The position numbers and the translations under genes are program-made. A stretch of DNA of 64,000 bases from an uncultured Methanosarcinales archaeon (GTDB taxonomy: Archaea; Halobacteriota; Methanosarcinia; Methanotrichales; Methanotrichaceae), in the NCBI GenBank assembly GCA_903871465.1, contig CAIQHB010000037.1, forward strand, positions 1 through 64,000, read 5' to 3'. This document shows, one piece after another, positions 9,798 through 19,216 of this stretch (position 1 is the stretch's first letter; every line of letters begins with the position of its first letter). The notes below the pieces were generated by a model. It ran no database searches. It saw only the letters and a program-made list of their open reading frames with translations, and was not told the origin of the DNA.

Positions 9798-9822
9798 AAA
9801 AAAAGGCGACCCGCCGGGATCC
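9798..9822 (-). terminator. T-rich terminator of the 9878 gene
   Basis: Read on the minus strand, a GC-rich stretch containing CCGG-ATC-CCGG is followed after a short spacer by seven Ts (complement of 9798-9804). It lies about 75 nt after the stop of the secreted-protein gene. Confidence 0.45.
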
Positions 9823-9877
9823 GGGGCTTCGGTTAAGACTTTTCATGACTATCCCGGCATCCGCGTGGGGTCCTATT

Positions 9878-10582
9878 TTACAGGTCCGCCATCCTGGGCA
9901 GTATGTTGGGATCGATTCCTCTGGCCAGCTCTGTTACATCCTTGAATTTGCTCTTTGACACCGGAAGAGCTGGCTGCGGCAAAGTTGCATTGTTCTGCTC
10001 AACGATTTTTTGCGACGTTTCTGCTGAAGATGTGGATACAACGTGAATCACCGCAGGAGTGTAACCAGAGGTATCAGGGCTGATCAACATGGCTGTAAAT
10101 TCGCCTCTGGTGGCTTTACCGCTGCTGTCGGATCGGATGAAGGACCCATTCATCGAGTCGCCTTCGACGGTTCCGCTTATGTGGGTGGATGCAAGCGTCT
10201 CAGCTTCCACTGCTGCCAGGGATACGGATATTGCATTTCCTGATAGCGAACCTGCCACTGCCCCGTTCCAGGGGTTGTCGCCTTCAAATTTGGCCTGGCC
10301 GAATATGGATTCTCCAGACTGGCTAATGGCGGCGATAATATCCTTCTCCCCCAGAGAGATTTTCCAGATGCCCTGCACGCTAGCACTGCTGATGCGGTCG
10401 CTTGTGTGGGTGCTATTATCTACAACGGCTACGTTGGAGGCGTTTGCCGTATCGTTCGCGAGCTGGCTCGTATTAGCTGTTGAGGCATCCTGTGCCTGTC
10501 CAAAGCATACCGATACCATTAATGCCAATAGGAGAACTGAAGTCACTCCCAAATATCTTATCTTCAAATCCAAGACCTCCAT
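9878..10582 (-). CDS. Secreted hypothetical protein
   Basis: A 234-aa protein with a clear signal peptide (VTSVLLLALMVSVCFGQAQ). The mature part begins with a Thr/Asn/Ser-rich linker holding several N-glycosylation sequons, then a domain rich in beta-strand patterns (GIWKISLGEKDIIAAISQSG, NGAVAGSLSGNAISVSLA). The C-terminal 40 residues are separate (ELARGIDPNILPRMADL). No membrane anchor is seen at the C-terminus. The start may instead be TTG at 10567, 7 nt after GGAGG, which gives a basic n-region (KIRYLG). The family is not recognised. Confidence 0.65.
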   Translation of the reverse strand: MEVLDLKIRYLGVTSVLLLALMVSVCFGQAQDASTANTSQLANDTANASNVAVVDNSTHTSDRISSASVQGIWKISLGEKDIIAAISQSGESIFGQAKFEGDNPWNGAVAGSLSGNAISVSLAAVEAETLASTHISGTVEGDSMNGSFIRSDSSGKATRGEFTAMLISPDTSGYTPAVIHVVSTSSAETSQKIVEQNNATLPQPALPVSKSKFKDVTELARGIDPNILPRMADL

Positions 10583-10666
10583 TATCCTTCAGATTATCTA
10601 TTACGGTTAGACTTCATTTTCGATATCAATTTAATCCAACTCTTCGGAAAAAGAGAAGAGCGATTT

Positions 10667-11590
10667 TCAAGCGCCCGCCACATTGAGGAAGGGAATCAGG
10701 CCGCTGCCGCCTGCTGAATATACTGGCAGCACGCCGTTCCACTTTTCTATGAATTTTATGGTCGCTACATCTGGATTTTGTTTAAGCGCATTGCCCTGCA
10801 ATTCAAGCTCCCTGGCCTTGGCAGTGGCGTTGATGACAACCATATCCGCCTGCACCTGGCTGATCTGCTTTTGCGTCTGGGCTTGCAACAACCGCTGCTT
10901 GGCGGTGTTTGCTGCCTCAATGCTATCCTCGAACTGTTTACTGAATGCGAAATTCACTATCCGAACGCCATCTACAACGATGTAGTAGTTCCCCAGCTCT
11001 TGCTTGAGCCTGTTCGAGATCATGGCCTCGACATTGGGTCTCTGTTGAATAAGTTCAGGTGCGGTGAATTGTGCCGTTGCATTCTTGACCGCGTCCTGCA
11101 CATTGGGATCGATTATTATTGCTTCATAATCACTTGACAACTTACCATATATTTTCACAACATCGGTGGGCTCAAAGTGGTAGTTAACAGCGATTGTCGT
11201 ATCGACCAGCTGCAGATCTTTAGACGCGCTGGAAGCCGGCGCTGAATGCACCTGGACCCTCACCGGATATGTATGAACAGCCTGGATGATCGGCCATTTG
11301 AAACCAAGGCCGGGCTGAAGAGGATCCGGGCTCGTCTTGCCAAAGGAGGTCATGACCCCCCTCTCGCCCTGGTCGATGGTGTACCAGGGAAGCCCCCCGA
11401 TAGCAACGAACGCTAACGCCAGTACGACCACCGCCGCCACAATTCCTATTCTTCTTGCGGCTTTTTCCTTTACCGCCTTGGCGAGACGCTCCATCTCGCG
11501 CCGCTGATTTTGCTTCTCCGGAGAAGGACTTACGGGATCAGGGCCCACAGGGGCTACTGTACCTACAGATTCGCCATCGCTATCTACCAT
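10667..11590 (-). CDS. SPFH/prohibitin-family membrane protein
   Basis: A 307-aa protein with an N-terminal cytoplasmic tail rich in charge, one membrane segment (about 48-70, IVAAVVVLALAFVAIGG), then a band-7 domain: DQGERGVMTSFGK, GLGFKWPIIQAVHTYPVR, a VNYHFEP strand. A long helical region follows (SIEAANTAKQRLLQAQTQKQISQVQAD) and a hydrophobic end. Prohibitin-like proteins form ring scaffolds in the membrane and often control proteolysis; whether that holds here is unknown. An AAGGAG precedes ATG 11590. Confidence 0.85.
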   Translation of the reverse strand: MVDSDGESVGTVAPVGPDPVSPSPEKQNQRREMERLAKAVKEKAARRIGIVAAVVVLALAFVAIGGLPWYTIDQGERGVMTSFGKTSPDPLQPGLGFKWPIIQAVHTYPVRVQVHSAPASSASKDLQLVDTTIAVNYHFEPTDVVKIYGKLSSDYEAIIIDPNVQDAVKNATAQFTAPELIQQRPNVEAMISNRLKQELGNYYIVVDGVRIVNFAFSKQFEDSIEAANTAKQRLLQAQTQKQISQVQADMVVINATAKARELELQGNALKQNPDVATIKFIEKWNGVLPVYSAGGSGLIPFLNVAGA

Positions 11591-11693
11591 TTTCGTGTCT
11601 CCTTTTGTCCAATGCTCTTCAAAAAATACATATTATTCTGGCTCTAAGTCTGGCTATAAGATAGTCCTTATTGCATCAATCGGATTTATAGTA

Positions 11694-12449
11694 TTAATGC
11701 CAGGGCAGCAGGACACCGCCCAGATACATTAGCCCGATAAGCACCGGCTGGTGGGCGAGGTAGATGGCCAGCGAGTTCCGGCCCAGGAATGCGAACCCAT
11801 TCACCAGGGATGATCCGGCAATATCCGGTACTGGAATCCTGCGACTGTAACCCCTGTAGAAGAGATCGCCAAAGGCCACACCAATGAGGATCACCCCGAA
11901 CCAGGGAAGGAGGGGAAAGTAGTCCACTGAGCGGAAGTCCATCGGCGCCAGTCCCAGCCAGAGCAGCCATGGAAAGTCCACGCTGAGGCTCTGAAAAAAT
12001 AATCCTATTAATATAAATAGTAATCCTAAAAGGAAGTTCACGCCATGCAGCCGGAGGAAGGGATAGGCCAGCAGTAGAGAAACGCTGATGAGATGTAGCA
12101 CTCCGAAAACAATGAAGCCTCTTCCCATGAAGAGATAGGTGACCAGTGTTACGCCCATCGCCAGGCTGAATATCCAGAGGCCCCTCTTCATAAGCCGGTA
12201 GCGAAATCGGTCTATCTGCCCCAGAAGCCGTGCCCGAGAGTGGCTGAGTGTGAGGGAGACTCCGACCAGCAGGAGGAAGAGCGAGGCCGTGAAGCGAGCC
12301 AGATAGAACCAGAATCCAGAGGCTACTTCGATCTGTTGGACGCCAAAATAATTGAGGTCAAAGAACAGATGGAAGAGAACCATCAGGACAATGGCCATTC
12401 CTCGCAGGAAGTCCACCTCCCAGAATCTGACCAGCTGCCTATATTCCAT
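11694..12449 (-). CDS. DUF1624 membrane acyltransferase
   Basis: About 251 aa with seven or eight membrane segments and the heparan-alpha-glucosaminide acetyltransferase-like (DUF1624) pattern: EVDFLRGMAIVLMVLFHLFFDLNYF at the N-terminus (catalytic-type His in LFHLFFD) and AFLGRNSLAIYLAHQPVLI at the C-terminus. It probably transfers acyl groups to surface sugars or other envelope molecules. ATG 12449 is preferred over 12488 because a TATA box lies about 29 nt upstream. Confidence 0.75.
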   Translation of the reverse strand: MEYRQLVRFWEVDFLRGMAIVLMVLFHLFFDLNYFGVQQIEVASGFWFYLARFTASLFLLLVGVSLTLSHSRARLLGQIDRFRYRLMKRGLWIFSLAMGVTLVTYLFMGRGFIVFGVLHLISVSLLLAYPFLRLHGVNFLLGLLFILIGLFFQSLSVDFPWLLWLGLAPMDFRSVDYFPLLPWFGVILIGVAFGDLFYRGYSRRIPVPDIAGSSLVNGFAFLGRNSLAIYLAHQPVLIGLMYLGGVLLPWH

Positions 12450-12472
12450 AAATATGCTTTGCCGCCTATGCC

Positions 12473-12483
12473 TTATAGATATA
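12473..12483 (-). promoter_or_regulatory. TATA box for the DUF1624 gene
   Basis: Reading TATATCTATAA on the minus strand, centred about 29 nt before ATG 12449, the spacing of a leaderless or near-leaderless archaeal transcript. It sits back to back with the TATA of the next gene. Confidence 0.5.
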
Positions 12484-12500
12484 GCCATTTCTTGAGATGA

Positions 12501-12512
12501 GATTAAATAAAA
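12501..12512 (+). promoter_or_regulatory. TATA box for the acylphosphatase-like gene
   Basis: GATTAAATAAAA lies about 26 nt before ATG 12533. The in-frame ATG at 12497 would be upstream of this TATA, which is why 12533 is preferred. Confidence 0.45.
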
Positions 12513-12532
12513 AGAGTGCCCACAGAGTAGTA

Positions 12533-13144
12533 ATGCGAAGGCTTACGGCTTATATCTCCGGCAAGGTCCAGAAGACAGGCTATAGGGCCAGAGTTATTTC
12601 TATCGCCAGGGACTTCGGGCTGTTGGGCTACGTCCAGAACCTCGATGACGGTCGCGTTAAGGTTGTAGCAGAGGGCGAGGATTACGATCTTGAGAGCCTG
12701 CTTGCGGCTCTGGACATCAAGAATACACTTATTCGAGTGGCTGATATCCAGAAAGAGTATTCTGCCGCAACCGATGAGTTTCAGGGCTTTTTTAAGGCTA
12801 TTGCTGGCAACGGCGAGACAGATCAGAGACTTGATGAGGCAGCGGAATTGCTTAAGCAGCTAATAGATGTTAACAAAGATGTGCTGAAAGAGATAAAAGC
12901 TACGCGTGTGGAATTGCGAGATGAGATAAAAGCTACGCGAGATGACCTGAGAACTGAGATTGGTGGTGTGAGGGATCAAGTCAAGTCCTCTGGAGATCTG
13001 CTCGCCGCAAGAATCGACAGTGCCAAGGACGAGATCGCTGCCAGTATCGAGGATATTCATTCCGATTTGAGAGATGACCTTAAAGAAAGGTTGGTAAAAA
13101 TAGAAGCAGACGTATCTCAGATAAAGGCTAAAACCGGCATTTAA
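12533..13144 (+). CDS. Acylphosphatase-like domain fused to coiled coil
   Basis: About 203 aa. Residues 1-65 match acylphosphatase: AYISGKVQKTGYRARVISIARDFG, LLGYVQNLDDGRVKVVAEG. The catalytic Arg (TGYR) and Asn (VQNL) positions are kept, although the usual VQGVGFR loop is VQKTGYR. The rest is a long heptad-rich coiled coil with tandem EIKATRVELRD / EIKATRDDLRT repeats, ending VEADVSQIKAKTGI. Free acylphosphatases are about 90 aa, so the coiled coil implies a scaffold or multimer. An ATG at 12497 would add 12 basic residues. Confidence 0.7.
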   Translation: MRRLTAYISGKVQKTGYRARVISIARDFGLLGYVQNLDDGRVKVVAEGEDYDLESLLAALDIKNTLIRVADIQKEYSAATDEFQGFFKAIAGNGETDQRLDEAAELLKQLIDVNKDVLKEIKATRVELRDEIKATRDDLRTEIGGVRDQVKSSGDLLAARIDSAKDEIAASIEDIHSDLRDDLKERLVKIEADVSQIKAKTGI

Positions 13145-13227
13145 TTTTATTCAATCGAATTCTGATCGCGATAATTTAAAACTGCGAAGGAAGATTTTGC
13201 TTATAAAAGAAACGAGGAGATAACCCG

Positions 13228-14241
13228 TCACAGGATTATCTCAATATCCAGCTCTTCTGCCAGTTCCTTGTAGCGGTTTCGGATGGTGACTTCCGTCACA
13301 CCCGCCACATCCGCCACCTCGCGCTGAGTCCGCCGGTCTCCGCAGAGGATGGAAGCGATGTAGATCGCGGCTGCGGCCACGCCCGTGGGACCACGCCCGC
13401 TGGTGAGTTCCTTCTCAGCCGCCTGGCGGAGTATCTCAATTCCCTTTGCCTGCACCTCGCCCTTCAGATTCAGGCCGGAACAGAAGCGCGGAATGTAGTC
13501 GATGGGGCTGGTCGGCATCAGCTTAAGAGCCAGCTCTCTGGACACGAACCGGTAGGTTCTGCCGATCTCCTTTCGGGATACCCTGGAGACCTCTGCGATC
13601 TCGTCCAGAGTACGGGGCACGTTGCACTGGCGGCAGGCTGCATACAGTGCTGCGGCGGCGACGCCCTCAATGCTCCGCCCGCGAATGAGGTTCTTGTCCA
13701 CAGCCTTACGGTAGACCACGGCTGCCGTCTCTCTTACATTTCGAGACAGGCCAAGGGCCGAAGCCATCCTGTCCAGCTCCGACAATGCGAAGGCCAGGTT
13801 TCGTTCCGTGGCATTGCTGACCCGAATGCGCCTCTGCCATTTTCTCAAGCGGTAGAGTTGAGCCCTGTTTTTGGAGGAGATGGTCTTGCCGTAAGAGTCT
13901 CTGTTCCTCCAATCGATCATGGTGGAAAGGCCCTTGTCGTGGATTGTATACGTCATGGGCGCCCCAACCCTCGACCTCTTCATGCGCTGATCGTGGTCGA
14001 AGGCTCTCCACTCCGGACCCTGGTCGATGAAATTCTCGTCGATTACAAGTCCGCAATCAGAGCAAACAAGTTCCGCACGTTCGTAGTCTCGCACCAGTGT
14101 ATGGCTCTTACACTCCGGACACTCGACCGTGAATTTCTCGAACTCATCTACCTTCTCCTTCTCACGCTTGAGCCGGGTCCGCTCTTTCAGCTTCTCCGGC
14201 TCCGTCCTCTCTATCTCTCTCAGCTTCTCAATCTCTTCCAC
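13228..14241 (-). CDS. tfb: Transcription initiation factor IIB (TFB)
   Basis: TFB bridges TBP-bound promoter and RNA polymerase. 337 aa with the full layout: an N-terminal charged helix, zinc ribbon CPECKSH...CSDCG (about residues 39-60), the B-reader/linker with EWRAFDHDQ and [15 protein letters not shown], then two cyclin repeats (about 130-230 and 235-330). These hold [17 protein letters not shown] and [16 protein letters not shown]. The C-terminal HTH ([23 protein letters not shown]) would contact the BRE. Its start overlaps the end of gar1 by 22 nt, so the two are probably one transcript. Confidence 0.97.
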   Translation of the reverse strand: MEEIEKLREIERTEPEKLKERTRLKREKEKVDEFEKFTVECPECKSHTLVRDYERAELVCSDCGLVIDENFIDQGPEWRAFDHDQRMKRSRVGAPMTYTIHDKGLSTMIDWRNRDSYGKTISSKNRAQLYRLRKWQRRIRVSNATERNLAFALSELDRMASALGLSRNVRETAAVVYRKAVDKNLIRGRSIEGVAAAALYAACRQCNVPRTLDEIAEVSRVSRKEIGRTYRFVSRELALKLMPTSPIDYIPRFCSGLNLKGEVQAKGIEILRQAAEKELTSGRGPTGVAAAAIYIASILCGDRRTQREVADVAGVTEVTIRNRYKELAEELDIEIIL

Positions 14242-14504
14242 TTGCTATCTCTCCCCGACGCCTCGTCGATATAGAGCTTCTTTCCGACGTGGGCAGCGGC
14301 ATCTATTCCTCTATTTGGTCGAACGATGATGTATGGATGATCAATTGGGCCGAATATATCGAAAACTTTTCCGACCTTGGTCCTCTTCTGGTCCACAACC
14401 CAGGAATTCGTTCTGGGGATATTGGTCTCGCTTCCAACAATTTGCTCGGTCTGGACGATTAACTTATTTTGTACCACATGAAGCGCGGTGCCTAATCTCT
14501 TCAA
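14220..14504 (-). CDS. gar1: H/ACA RNP protein Gar1
   Basis: Subunit of the H/ACA guide RNP that pseudouridylates rRNA with Cbf5, Nop10 and L7Ae. It is 94 aa, the archaeal size, with the Gar1 beta-barrel pattern [38 protein letters not shown]. The start is TTG 14504 after GAGGTGG. It overlaps tfb by 22 nt; gar1-tfb adjacency recurs in archaea. Confidence 0.9.
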   Translation of the reverse strand: MKRLGTALHVVQNKLIVQTEQIVGSETNIPRTNSWVVDQKRTKVGKVFDIFGPIDHPYIIVRPNRGIDAAAHVGKKLYIDEASGRDSKWKRLRS

Positions 14505-14535
14505 GAGGCCACCTCATCTATATAGATAAGGAGGC

Positions 14536-14546
14536 AATATATAAGC
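14536..14546 (-). promoter_or_regulatory. TATA box for gar1-tfb
   Basis: CTTATATATTG on the minus strand about 35-40 nt before TTG 14504, leaving room for a short leader that carries the GAGGTGG ribosome site. It lies in the divergent gap shared with the NOG1 gene, whose own likely TATA is GCTTTATC near 14590-14597. Confidence 0.55.
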
Positions 14547-14624
14547 CTTCCGAAAACCATTTATTAAATGAATAGTTAGGGCGGGCCTAAAGCTTTATCT
14601 GCCAATGCCGATAACCAGTATCTA

Positions 14625-15605
14625 ATGTTCGAGCAGCTTCCAACCGTTCCCACATCGCAGGAACTTCTGGATAAGTCCTTCAGGCGCGCCTCCCGCGCCA
14701 CTGACAACGAGTCCATGGTCCAAAACGCCGGCAATATACTCTCTGACAATCTCAGCAACCTTGTCCACAAATTTCCGTCCTTTGAGAATCTGCCGCCTTT
14801 CTACAGAGAAATGGCCGATATAACTGCTGGTGTAGATCGCATGCGAATCAGCCTATCGCGTATGCGCTGGGCTGCCAGGCAGATAAGACTGATCTCAAGA
14901 GAGTATGTGGGCAAGATGAAGAGAGCTCAAGGACTGGATAGCGCTCCGACCAGAAAGGCGGCATTTGGACGCTATTCTTCCGTCATGAGGTCCATTGAGA
15001 AGGATCTGCTATTCCTGAATGAAGCCAGAAATCGGCTTCGTAAGATGCCTACAATAGACCCGAATGTGCCAACCATCCTCATTGCCGGATACCCTAATGT
15101 GGGCAAGTCAAGCTTCATTATCCGTGTCACCGGAGCCAGACCTGAGATTGCCAGCTATCCATTCACCACGCGGGGAATCTTTGTGGGCCACTTTTATAGG
15201 GGCCACCAAAAGTATCAGGTCGTGGACACGCCCGGACTGCTTGACCGGCCCTTGTCCGAGCGTAACGAGATTGAGCGGCAGACCGTGGCTGCTTTAAGCC
15301 ATCTGCAGGGCGTAGTGCTCTTCATCCTCGATCCCAGCGAGCATTGCGGTTATCCTCTGGATTCGCAGCTTCGTCTTGCAGAGGATCTGAAGAACTGGAT
15401 CCATCTGCCCTTGTTGGTTGTGGCCAATAAGGCAGATATCTTGAGATATAGAGATGTGCCTGAAATGTCCACAGAAACAGGCCAGGGTGTTAGTGAAGTA
15501 CTTGAAACGCTTGTCACCTTACTGGTGGACGCCTTGCTGGTGGATCCCGTGCCAGTGGACCGCATGCGAGGGGACAAGGACGCCGCCCAACAAAATGAAA
15601 TTTGA
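14625..15605 (+). CDS. NOG1-type GTPase
   Basis: A 326-aa GTPase of the NOG1/Obg-related family, acting in large ribosomal subunit assembly. The N-terminal 150 residues are helical (SFRRASRATDN, MRISLSRMRWAARQIRLISREY). The G domain follows: G1 AGYPNVGKSSFI (about 152), G2 TTRGIFVG, G3 VVDTPGLLDRP, G4 VANKAD, G5 in the STETGQG region. Eukaryotic NOG1 has a long C-terminal extension; the archaeal form is short as here. It may be leaderless. Confidence 0.9.
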   Translation: MFEQLPTVPTSQELLDKSFRRASRATDNESMVQNAGNILSDNLSNLVHKFPSFENLPPFYREMADITAGVDRMRISLSRMRWAARQIRLISREYVGKMKRAQGLDSAPTRKAAFGRYSSVMRSIEKDLLFLNEARNRLRKMPTIDPNVPTILIAGYPNVGKSSFIIRVTGARPEIASYPFTTRGIFVGHFYRGHQKYQVVDTPGLLDRPLSERNEIERQTVAALSHLQGVVLFILDPSEHCGYPLDSQLRLAEDLKNWIHLPLLVVANKADILRYRDVPEMSTETGQGVSEVLETLVTLLVDALLVDPVPVDRMRGDKDAAQQNEI

Positions 15606-15655
15606 GATCTCGGCATGACGCAGCTCTATTCCAGGGTCTAGACATCACCCTGGCC

Positions 15656-16273
15656 CTAATGCTTATGCGCGACCTTTAGCCTGAGCACATAAAGCTGCTC
15701 AAAAAAGCATCCAACACTCGCCACCGTCTCCACTGTCAGGCCCGCGACCAAGGCCATCTCTTGCACCTCTTTCAGTCCGGTCAGGCTGGATATGAGAAGG
15801 AGGGCTCTCCCACCAGGGCAGAGATGATCCGGCAGACTTTTCAGAAATCGATCGATAGTCTCCCTGCCGCTCTCTCCCCCATCCAGGGCATAGTTGATCC
15901 ATTGATCATTCCTTTCTTCCGCATTAGTGGGAAGATAGGGCGGATTGAAAAGTATAAGATCGAACTTTCCTCTGATTCCCTGGAACAGATCAGCTCTAAC
16001 GGTATCGATTCCCTTTGCCTTTGTTGCCCTGACAGCATGAGGGTTTATATCCGTCGCGAGCAGGCTCTCAACCATTAATGCCAGCTCTCGGGAGATGAAG
16101 CCGCTGCCACAACCGACCTCAAGCACGCGATCCTCTGATTTGGCCTCGGCCAGGGCGCTATTGAGGAGGAGAAAAGTATCTTCCTCAGGAGTATAAACCT
16201 CCTCAGATCGAAATTGTAGAGATATACTCTTGGCTCCGGCAATGCATTCGATGACGCGATTTTGATCTATCAC
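15656..16273 (-). CDS. HemK2/Mtq2-type methyltransferase
   Basis: A 205-aa class I SAM methyltransferase with motif I LEVGCGSGFISREL and the catalytic NPPY (FNPPYLP, about residue 111), which marks amide/amine N-methylation. The small size and YTPEEDTFLLLNSAL start match archaeal HemK2 (Mtq2), which methylates the GGQ glutamine of release factor aRF1. It starts with GTG 16273. Confidence 0.85.
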   Translation of the reverse strand: MIDQNRVIECIAGAKSISLQFRSEEVYTPEEDTFLLLNSALAEAKSEDRVLEVGCGSGFISRELALMVESLLATDINPHAVRATKAKGIDTVRADLFQGIRGKFDLILFNPPYLPTNAEERNDQWINYALDGGESGRETIDRFLKSLPDHLCPGGRALLLISSLTGLKEVQEMALVAGLTVETVASVGCFFEQLYVLRLKVAHKH

Positions 16274-16335
16274 TTATGCTCAGAATTATTATGTTGTTAT
16301 GATGTCCTTATAATTATCCTCAAGATTATCCGGTT

Positions 16336-17121
16336 TCAAGGTTGGCGGCACCGGCGCAGATCGTCGATGTAGGCGCAGATATCTTTGAGAACATTGGGAT
16401 CATTCAGCCAGATGCCTGCTTCGTAATTATCGTCGATTCCTCCTTTGGAGAGATTGGCAGAGGTCACTATCGCCTCACGCCTATCTATCACGTAGATCTT
16501 GGCATGCAGGGAATGCACAAACAGGACCTCGCCGCCAAGGCTTTTGACTGCATTCTGGATGTCGTCGCTCATGCCCGAGCTGTAGTCTGACTCGCAGCCT
16601 CGCATGAATACCACAAGCCTTCCACCCTGGCGAGAGAACTTGTGCAGTGGCGCTGCGATCCTGTCCCACATCTGCCTCTTTATCCAGGGGGAGACTACTA
16701 TCACCTCGAACCTTGCATTCTCCAGCATGCGGGTCAAATGGCTCTCGATGGAGTGAAGGCCTCGGGGCGGAAAGGTGCCGAGGAATAGAGCTGCCGGGGT
16801 GGCTCCCTGATGGGCGATATAATCCTCCAGGTATCGCAGCCTCTCTGCCGATTTGTACTCTGCAGTATGCTTCGTTCTCTTGAGTTCATCTTCCAGATCA
16901 GAGGCGCGGGTCTTCAGTTTGAGCAACTGGCTGTAACCCCTCTGGAGGCGATCGAGCTTTGTCTCGCGCTCCCTTATCTGATCCTGCAATCCGTGAACAT
17001 TCATCTGCATTTGGCGGCAATCTCTTTGCAGTCTTCCACTACGGCCTGCCTGGAGCTGGATAATGCTGATGGAGAGTATTACCAGTGCAAGAAAGATCAG
17101 CCATATCAAGTACCCCTCCAT
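16336..17121 (-). CDS. Membrane-anchored PLD-like (HKD) protein
   Basis: About 261 aa: an N-terminal membrane segment (LIWLIFLALVILSISII), a coiled coil of about 80 residues (ETKLDRLQRGYSQLLKLKTRASDLEDELKRTK), then a single PLD-like domain. That domain has one HKD motif (HSLHAKIYVIDRREAIVTSANLS, given in part), i.e. HxKx4D plus the Asn. Single-HKD proteins dimerise to make one active site, and the coiled coil would serve that. It could be a nuclease or phospholipase; the substrate is unknown. GTG 17127 is an alternative start. Confidence 0.75.
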   Translation of the reverse strand: MEGYLIWLIFLALVILSISIIQLQAGRSGRLQRDCRQMQMNVHGLQDQIRERETKLDRLQRGYSQLLKLKTRASDLEDELKRTKHTAEYKSAERLRYLEDYIAHQGATPAALFLGTFPPRGLHSIESHLTRMLENARFEVIVVSPWIKRQMWDRIAAPLHKFSRQGGRLVVFMRGCESDYSSGMSDDIQNAVKSLGGEVLFVHSLHAKIYVIDRREAIVTSANLSKGGIDDNYEAGIWLNDPNVLKDICAYIDDLRRCRQP

Positions 17122-17332
17122 CCTCACTAACCTCGCAAAATAGATTCATTTGCAAGTTATATAAAGATGACTCAATCAATATGCATATACAATATTCAGT
17201 ATTAATTTCTCGTTACAAATTAGGAATAGTCGGAATAATATATTATTATCTAATTCGGAGAACACGGTTAGATTAAAATAGACAAGATGGATTAAATAGA
17301 TTAGATAAAAAGAGAATTCAGGAGATGTCGCC

Positions 17333-19024
17333 TTAGAACATCCCCGGCGGCATGCCGCCCATTCCGCCCATTCCGGGCATTCCACCCATGCCCCCCATAC
17401 CGCCCATGCCACCCATTCCTGGTGGCATGCCGCCTGGTGCCCGAGCTGGCGGCTTCTTGGTCGAGGCCAGGACATCATCGATACGAAGAATGAGACAAGC
17501 GGCATCGGTTGCCGACAAAATGGCCTGAATCTTGACGCGCAGCGGCTCGACAACACCGAGCTTGTACATGTCCTCGACAACGCCAGTGTAGGCATTCAGA
17601 CCCATGTTCTTGTTCTCCGCATGCTTATTCTTGAGTTCAGCGACCTTGTCGATGGCGTCGAATCCGGCATTCTCTGCCAGGGTCTTGGGCACGATCTCCA
17701 CAGCTTCTGCGAACTTGGTGACCGCCAGTTGCTCACGGCCTTTCAGAGTGGCTGCATATTCCCGGAGGCGCATAGCCAGCTCGATCTCTGGGGCTCCACC
17801 GCCCGCCACCAGCTTATTGTCCTCAACAACATCGGCGACAGCATGCAGTGCATCATCCAGAGCTCTCTCCAGACCGTTCAAGACCTGCTGAGTGCCGCCC
17901 CGGAGAAGCAGGGTTACGGCAGGATTCTTGGTGCCGGTGACAAAGGTCATGATACCGTTTCCAACCCGCTTCTCTTCCACCAGAGCGGCTGAGCCAAGAT
18001 TGCTGGGATTGAGTTCATCAAGGCTGTTGACGATAATAGCGCCCGTTGCTTTGGCGAGTTTGTCAATGTCCTTCTTGATGACGCGACGGAGAGCAAGAAC
18101 GCCCGCAGTGGCCAGGTAATGCTGGGCCTGGTCGTCGATGCCCTTTTGGCAGAAGACGGCAGTCGCTCCGCTGGCAATCACTTTATCCACGGCTTCCTTT
18201 ACTCTCTTCTTCTCGTGCTCCATGAATTGCTGAAATTGTGTTGATGATGTGATCTGGAGCTCGGTCTTGGTCTCTGTATCCTTGGCTTCAATGGCCGTGG
18301 AGAGAAGGGCGATCCTGGCATTCACAATCTTGCGGGGCATATTCTGATGGACGATCTCCTTATCAATCACTACGCCCTCGATGATCTCTGAATCCATGGT
18401 GCTCTCGCCGACCTTCTTTTCCACATTGACCCTATCCATGTCAAAGCTCCTCTTGTCTCCATAGGTCTCAGTAGCGTTGAGGACCAGGTCGACGGCAAAC
18501 TTGGCGATCTTGTTGTCGGGAGACTCCGCCAATTTACCGGTCATGGCGGTCTCGGCGACCCTCTCCAGCAGGGCGCGGTCGCTCTCCTGGACATCGAAGG
18601 CGATGGACTTCACGATCTCCACTGCCTTTTCGGAGGCCATTCTGTAGCCCTGCACAATCATTGTGGGGTGAACCTTCTGGTCCAGAAGAACCTCCGCCTT
18701 CTTGAGCAGCTCGCCAGCCAGGACAGCCACGGTGGTTGTGCCGTCGCCTACCTCTTTATCCTGGGTTTTGGCAGCCTCGATGAGCATTTTGGCGGCAGGG
18801 TGCTGCACATCCATCTCTTTTAGGATAGTCACGCCGTCATTGGTGATGGTTACATCTCCCATGGAGTCCACCAGCAGTTTGTCCATGCCCTTGGGGCCCA
18901 TGGTGCTGCGCACGGCATTGGCCACGGCGCGGGCAGCCATGATGTTATTCGAAATGGCTTCTTTTCCCGACTCTCTGCGGGTGTCTCTCAAAATGATAAC
19001 TGGTGTTCCGCCCATTCCTGCCAT
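17333..19024 (-). CDS. ths: Thermosome subunit (group II chaperonin)
   Basis: ATP-driven protein-folding chamber subunit. From ATG 19024 it is 563 aa, normal for a thermosome subunit; the 52-residue upstream extension in frame is leader, since GGAGG sits 10 nt before ATG 19024. Motifs: [43 protein letters not shown] (ATP site), [19 protein letters not shown] and [17 protein letters not shown]. The tail is a Gly-Met repeat (GGMGGMGGM...PPGMF), as in many archaeal thermosomes and GroEL. Confidence 0.97.
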   Translation of the reverse strand: MAGMGGTPVIILRDTRRESGKEAISNNIMAARAVANAVRSTMGPKGMDKLLVDSMGDVTITNDGVTILKEMDVQHPAAKMLIEAAKTQDKEVGDGTTTVAVLAGELLKKAEVLLDQKVHPTMIVQGYRMASEKAVEIVKSIAFDVQESDRALLERVAETAMTGKLAESPDNKIAKFAVDLVLNATETYGDKRSFDMDRVNVEKKVGESTMDSEIIEGVVIDKEIVHQNMPRKIVNARIALLSTAIEAKDTETKTELQITSSTQFQQFMEHEKKRVKEAVDKVIASGATAVFCQKGIDDQAQHYLATAGVLALRRVIKKDIDKLAKATGAIIVNSLDELNPSNLGSAALVEEKRVGNGIMTFVTGTKNPAVTLLLRGGTQQVLNGLERALDDALHAVADVVEDNKLVAGGGAPEIELAMRLREYAATLKGREQLAVTKFAEAVEIVPKTLAENAGFDAIDKVAELKNKHAENKNMGLNAYTGVVEDMYKLGVVEPLRVKIQAILSATDAACLILRIDDVLASTKKPPARAPGGMPPGMGGMGGMGGMGGMPGMGGMGGMPPGMF

Positions 19025-19080
19025 ATATGATAATCCTCCAATAAGTATTTCTATTGATCTCACGTTAACAGTATTTGATC

Positions 19081-19091
19081 TTCTATAAAAC
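19081..19091 (-). promoter_or_regulatory. TATA box for the thermosome gene
   Basis: GTTTTATAGAA on the minus strand, preceded by GGAAAC-type sequence that could be a BRE. Transcription would start near 19060, giving a leader of about 35 nt that holds the GGAGG ribosome site. Confidence 0.5.
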
Positions 19092-19155
19092 CGTTTCCAT
19101 AAGATACGGCAGCATAAGATTGTTCTGGGGAAAGGATTGAGGGGCCAGCCAGCAA

Positions 19156-19164
19156 CTTTAAGTA
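19156..19164 (+). promoter_or_regulatory. TATA-like box for the cold-shock gene
   Basis: CTTTAAGTA about 55-60 nt before ATG 19217 predicts a leader of about 30 nt, which contains TGAGGAAT as ribosome site. Confidence 0.4.
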
Positions 19165-19216
19165 CTTGAAGATCATGCAAGTTCGCTAGTACGCTAACCG
19201 TATTGAGGAATCAAAA

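Noticed and set aside
9739-9945. Plus-strand ORF of 68 codons
   Set aside because: It starts with TTG, lacks a ribosome site, and its second half is antisense to the secreted-protein gene.
17332-19180. 52-residue N-terminal extension of the thermosome
   Set aside because: A strong GGAGG precedes ATG 19024, and the extension has no family similarity and covers the TATA region.
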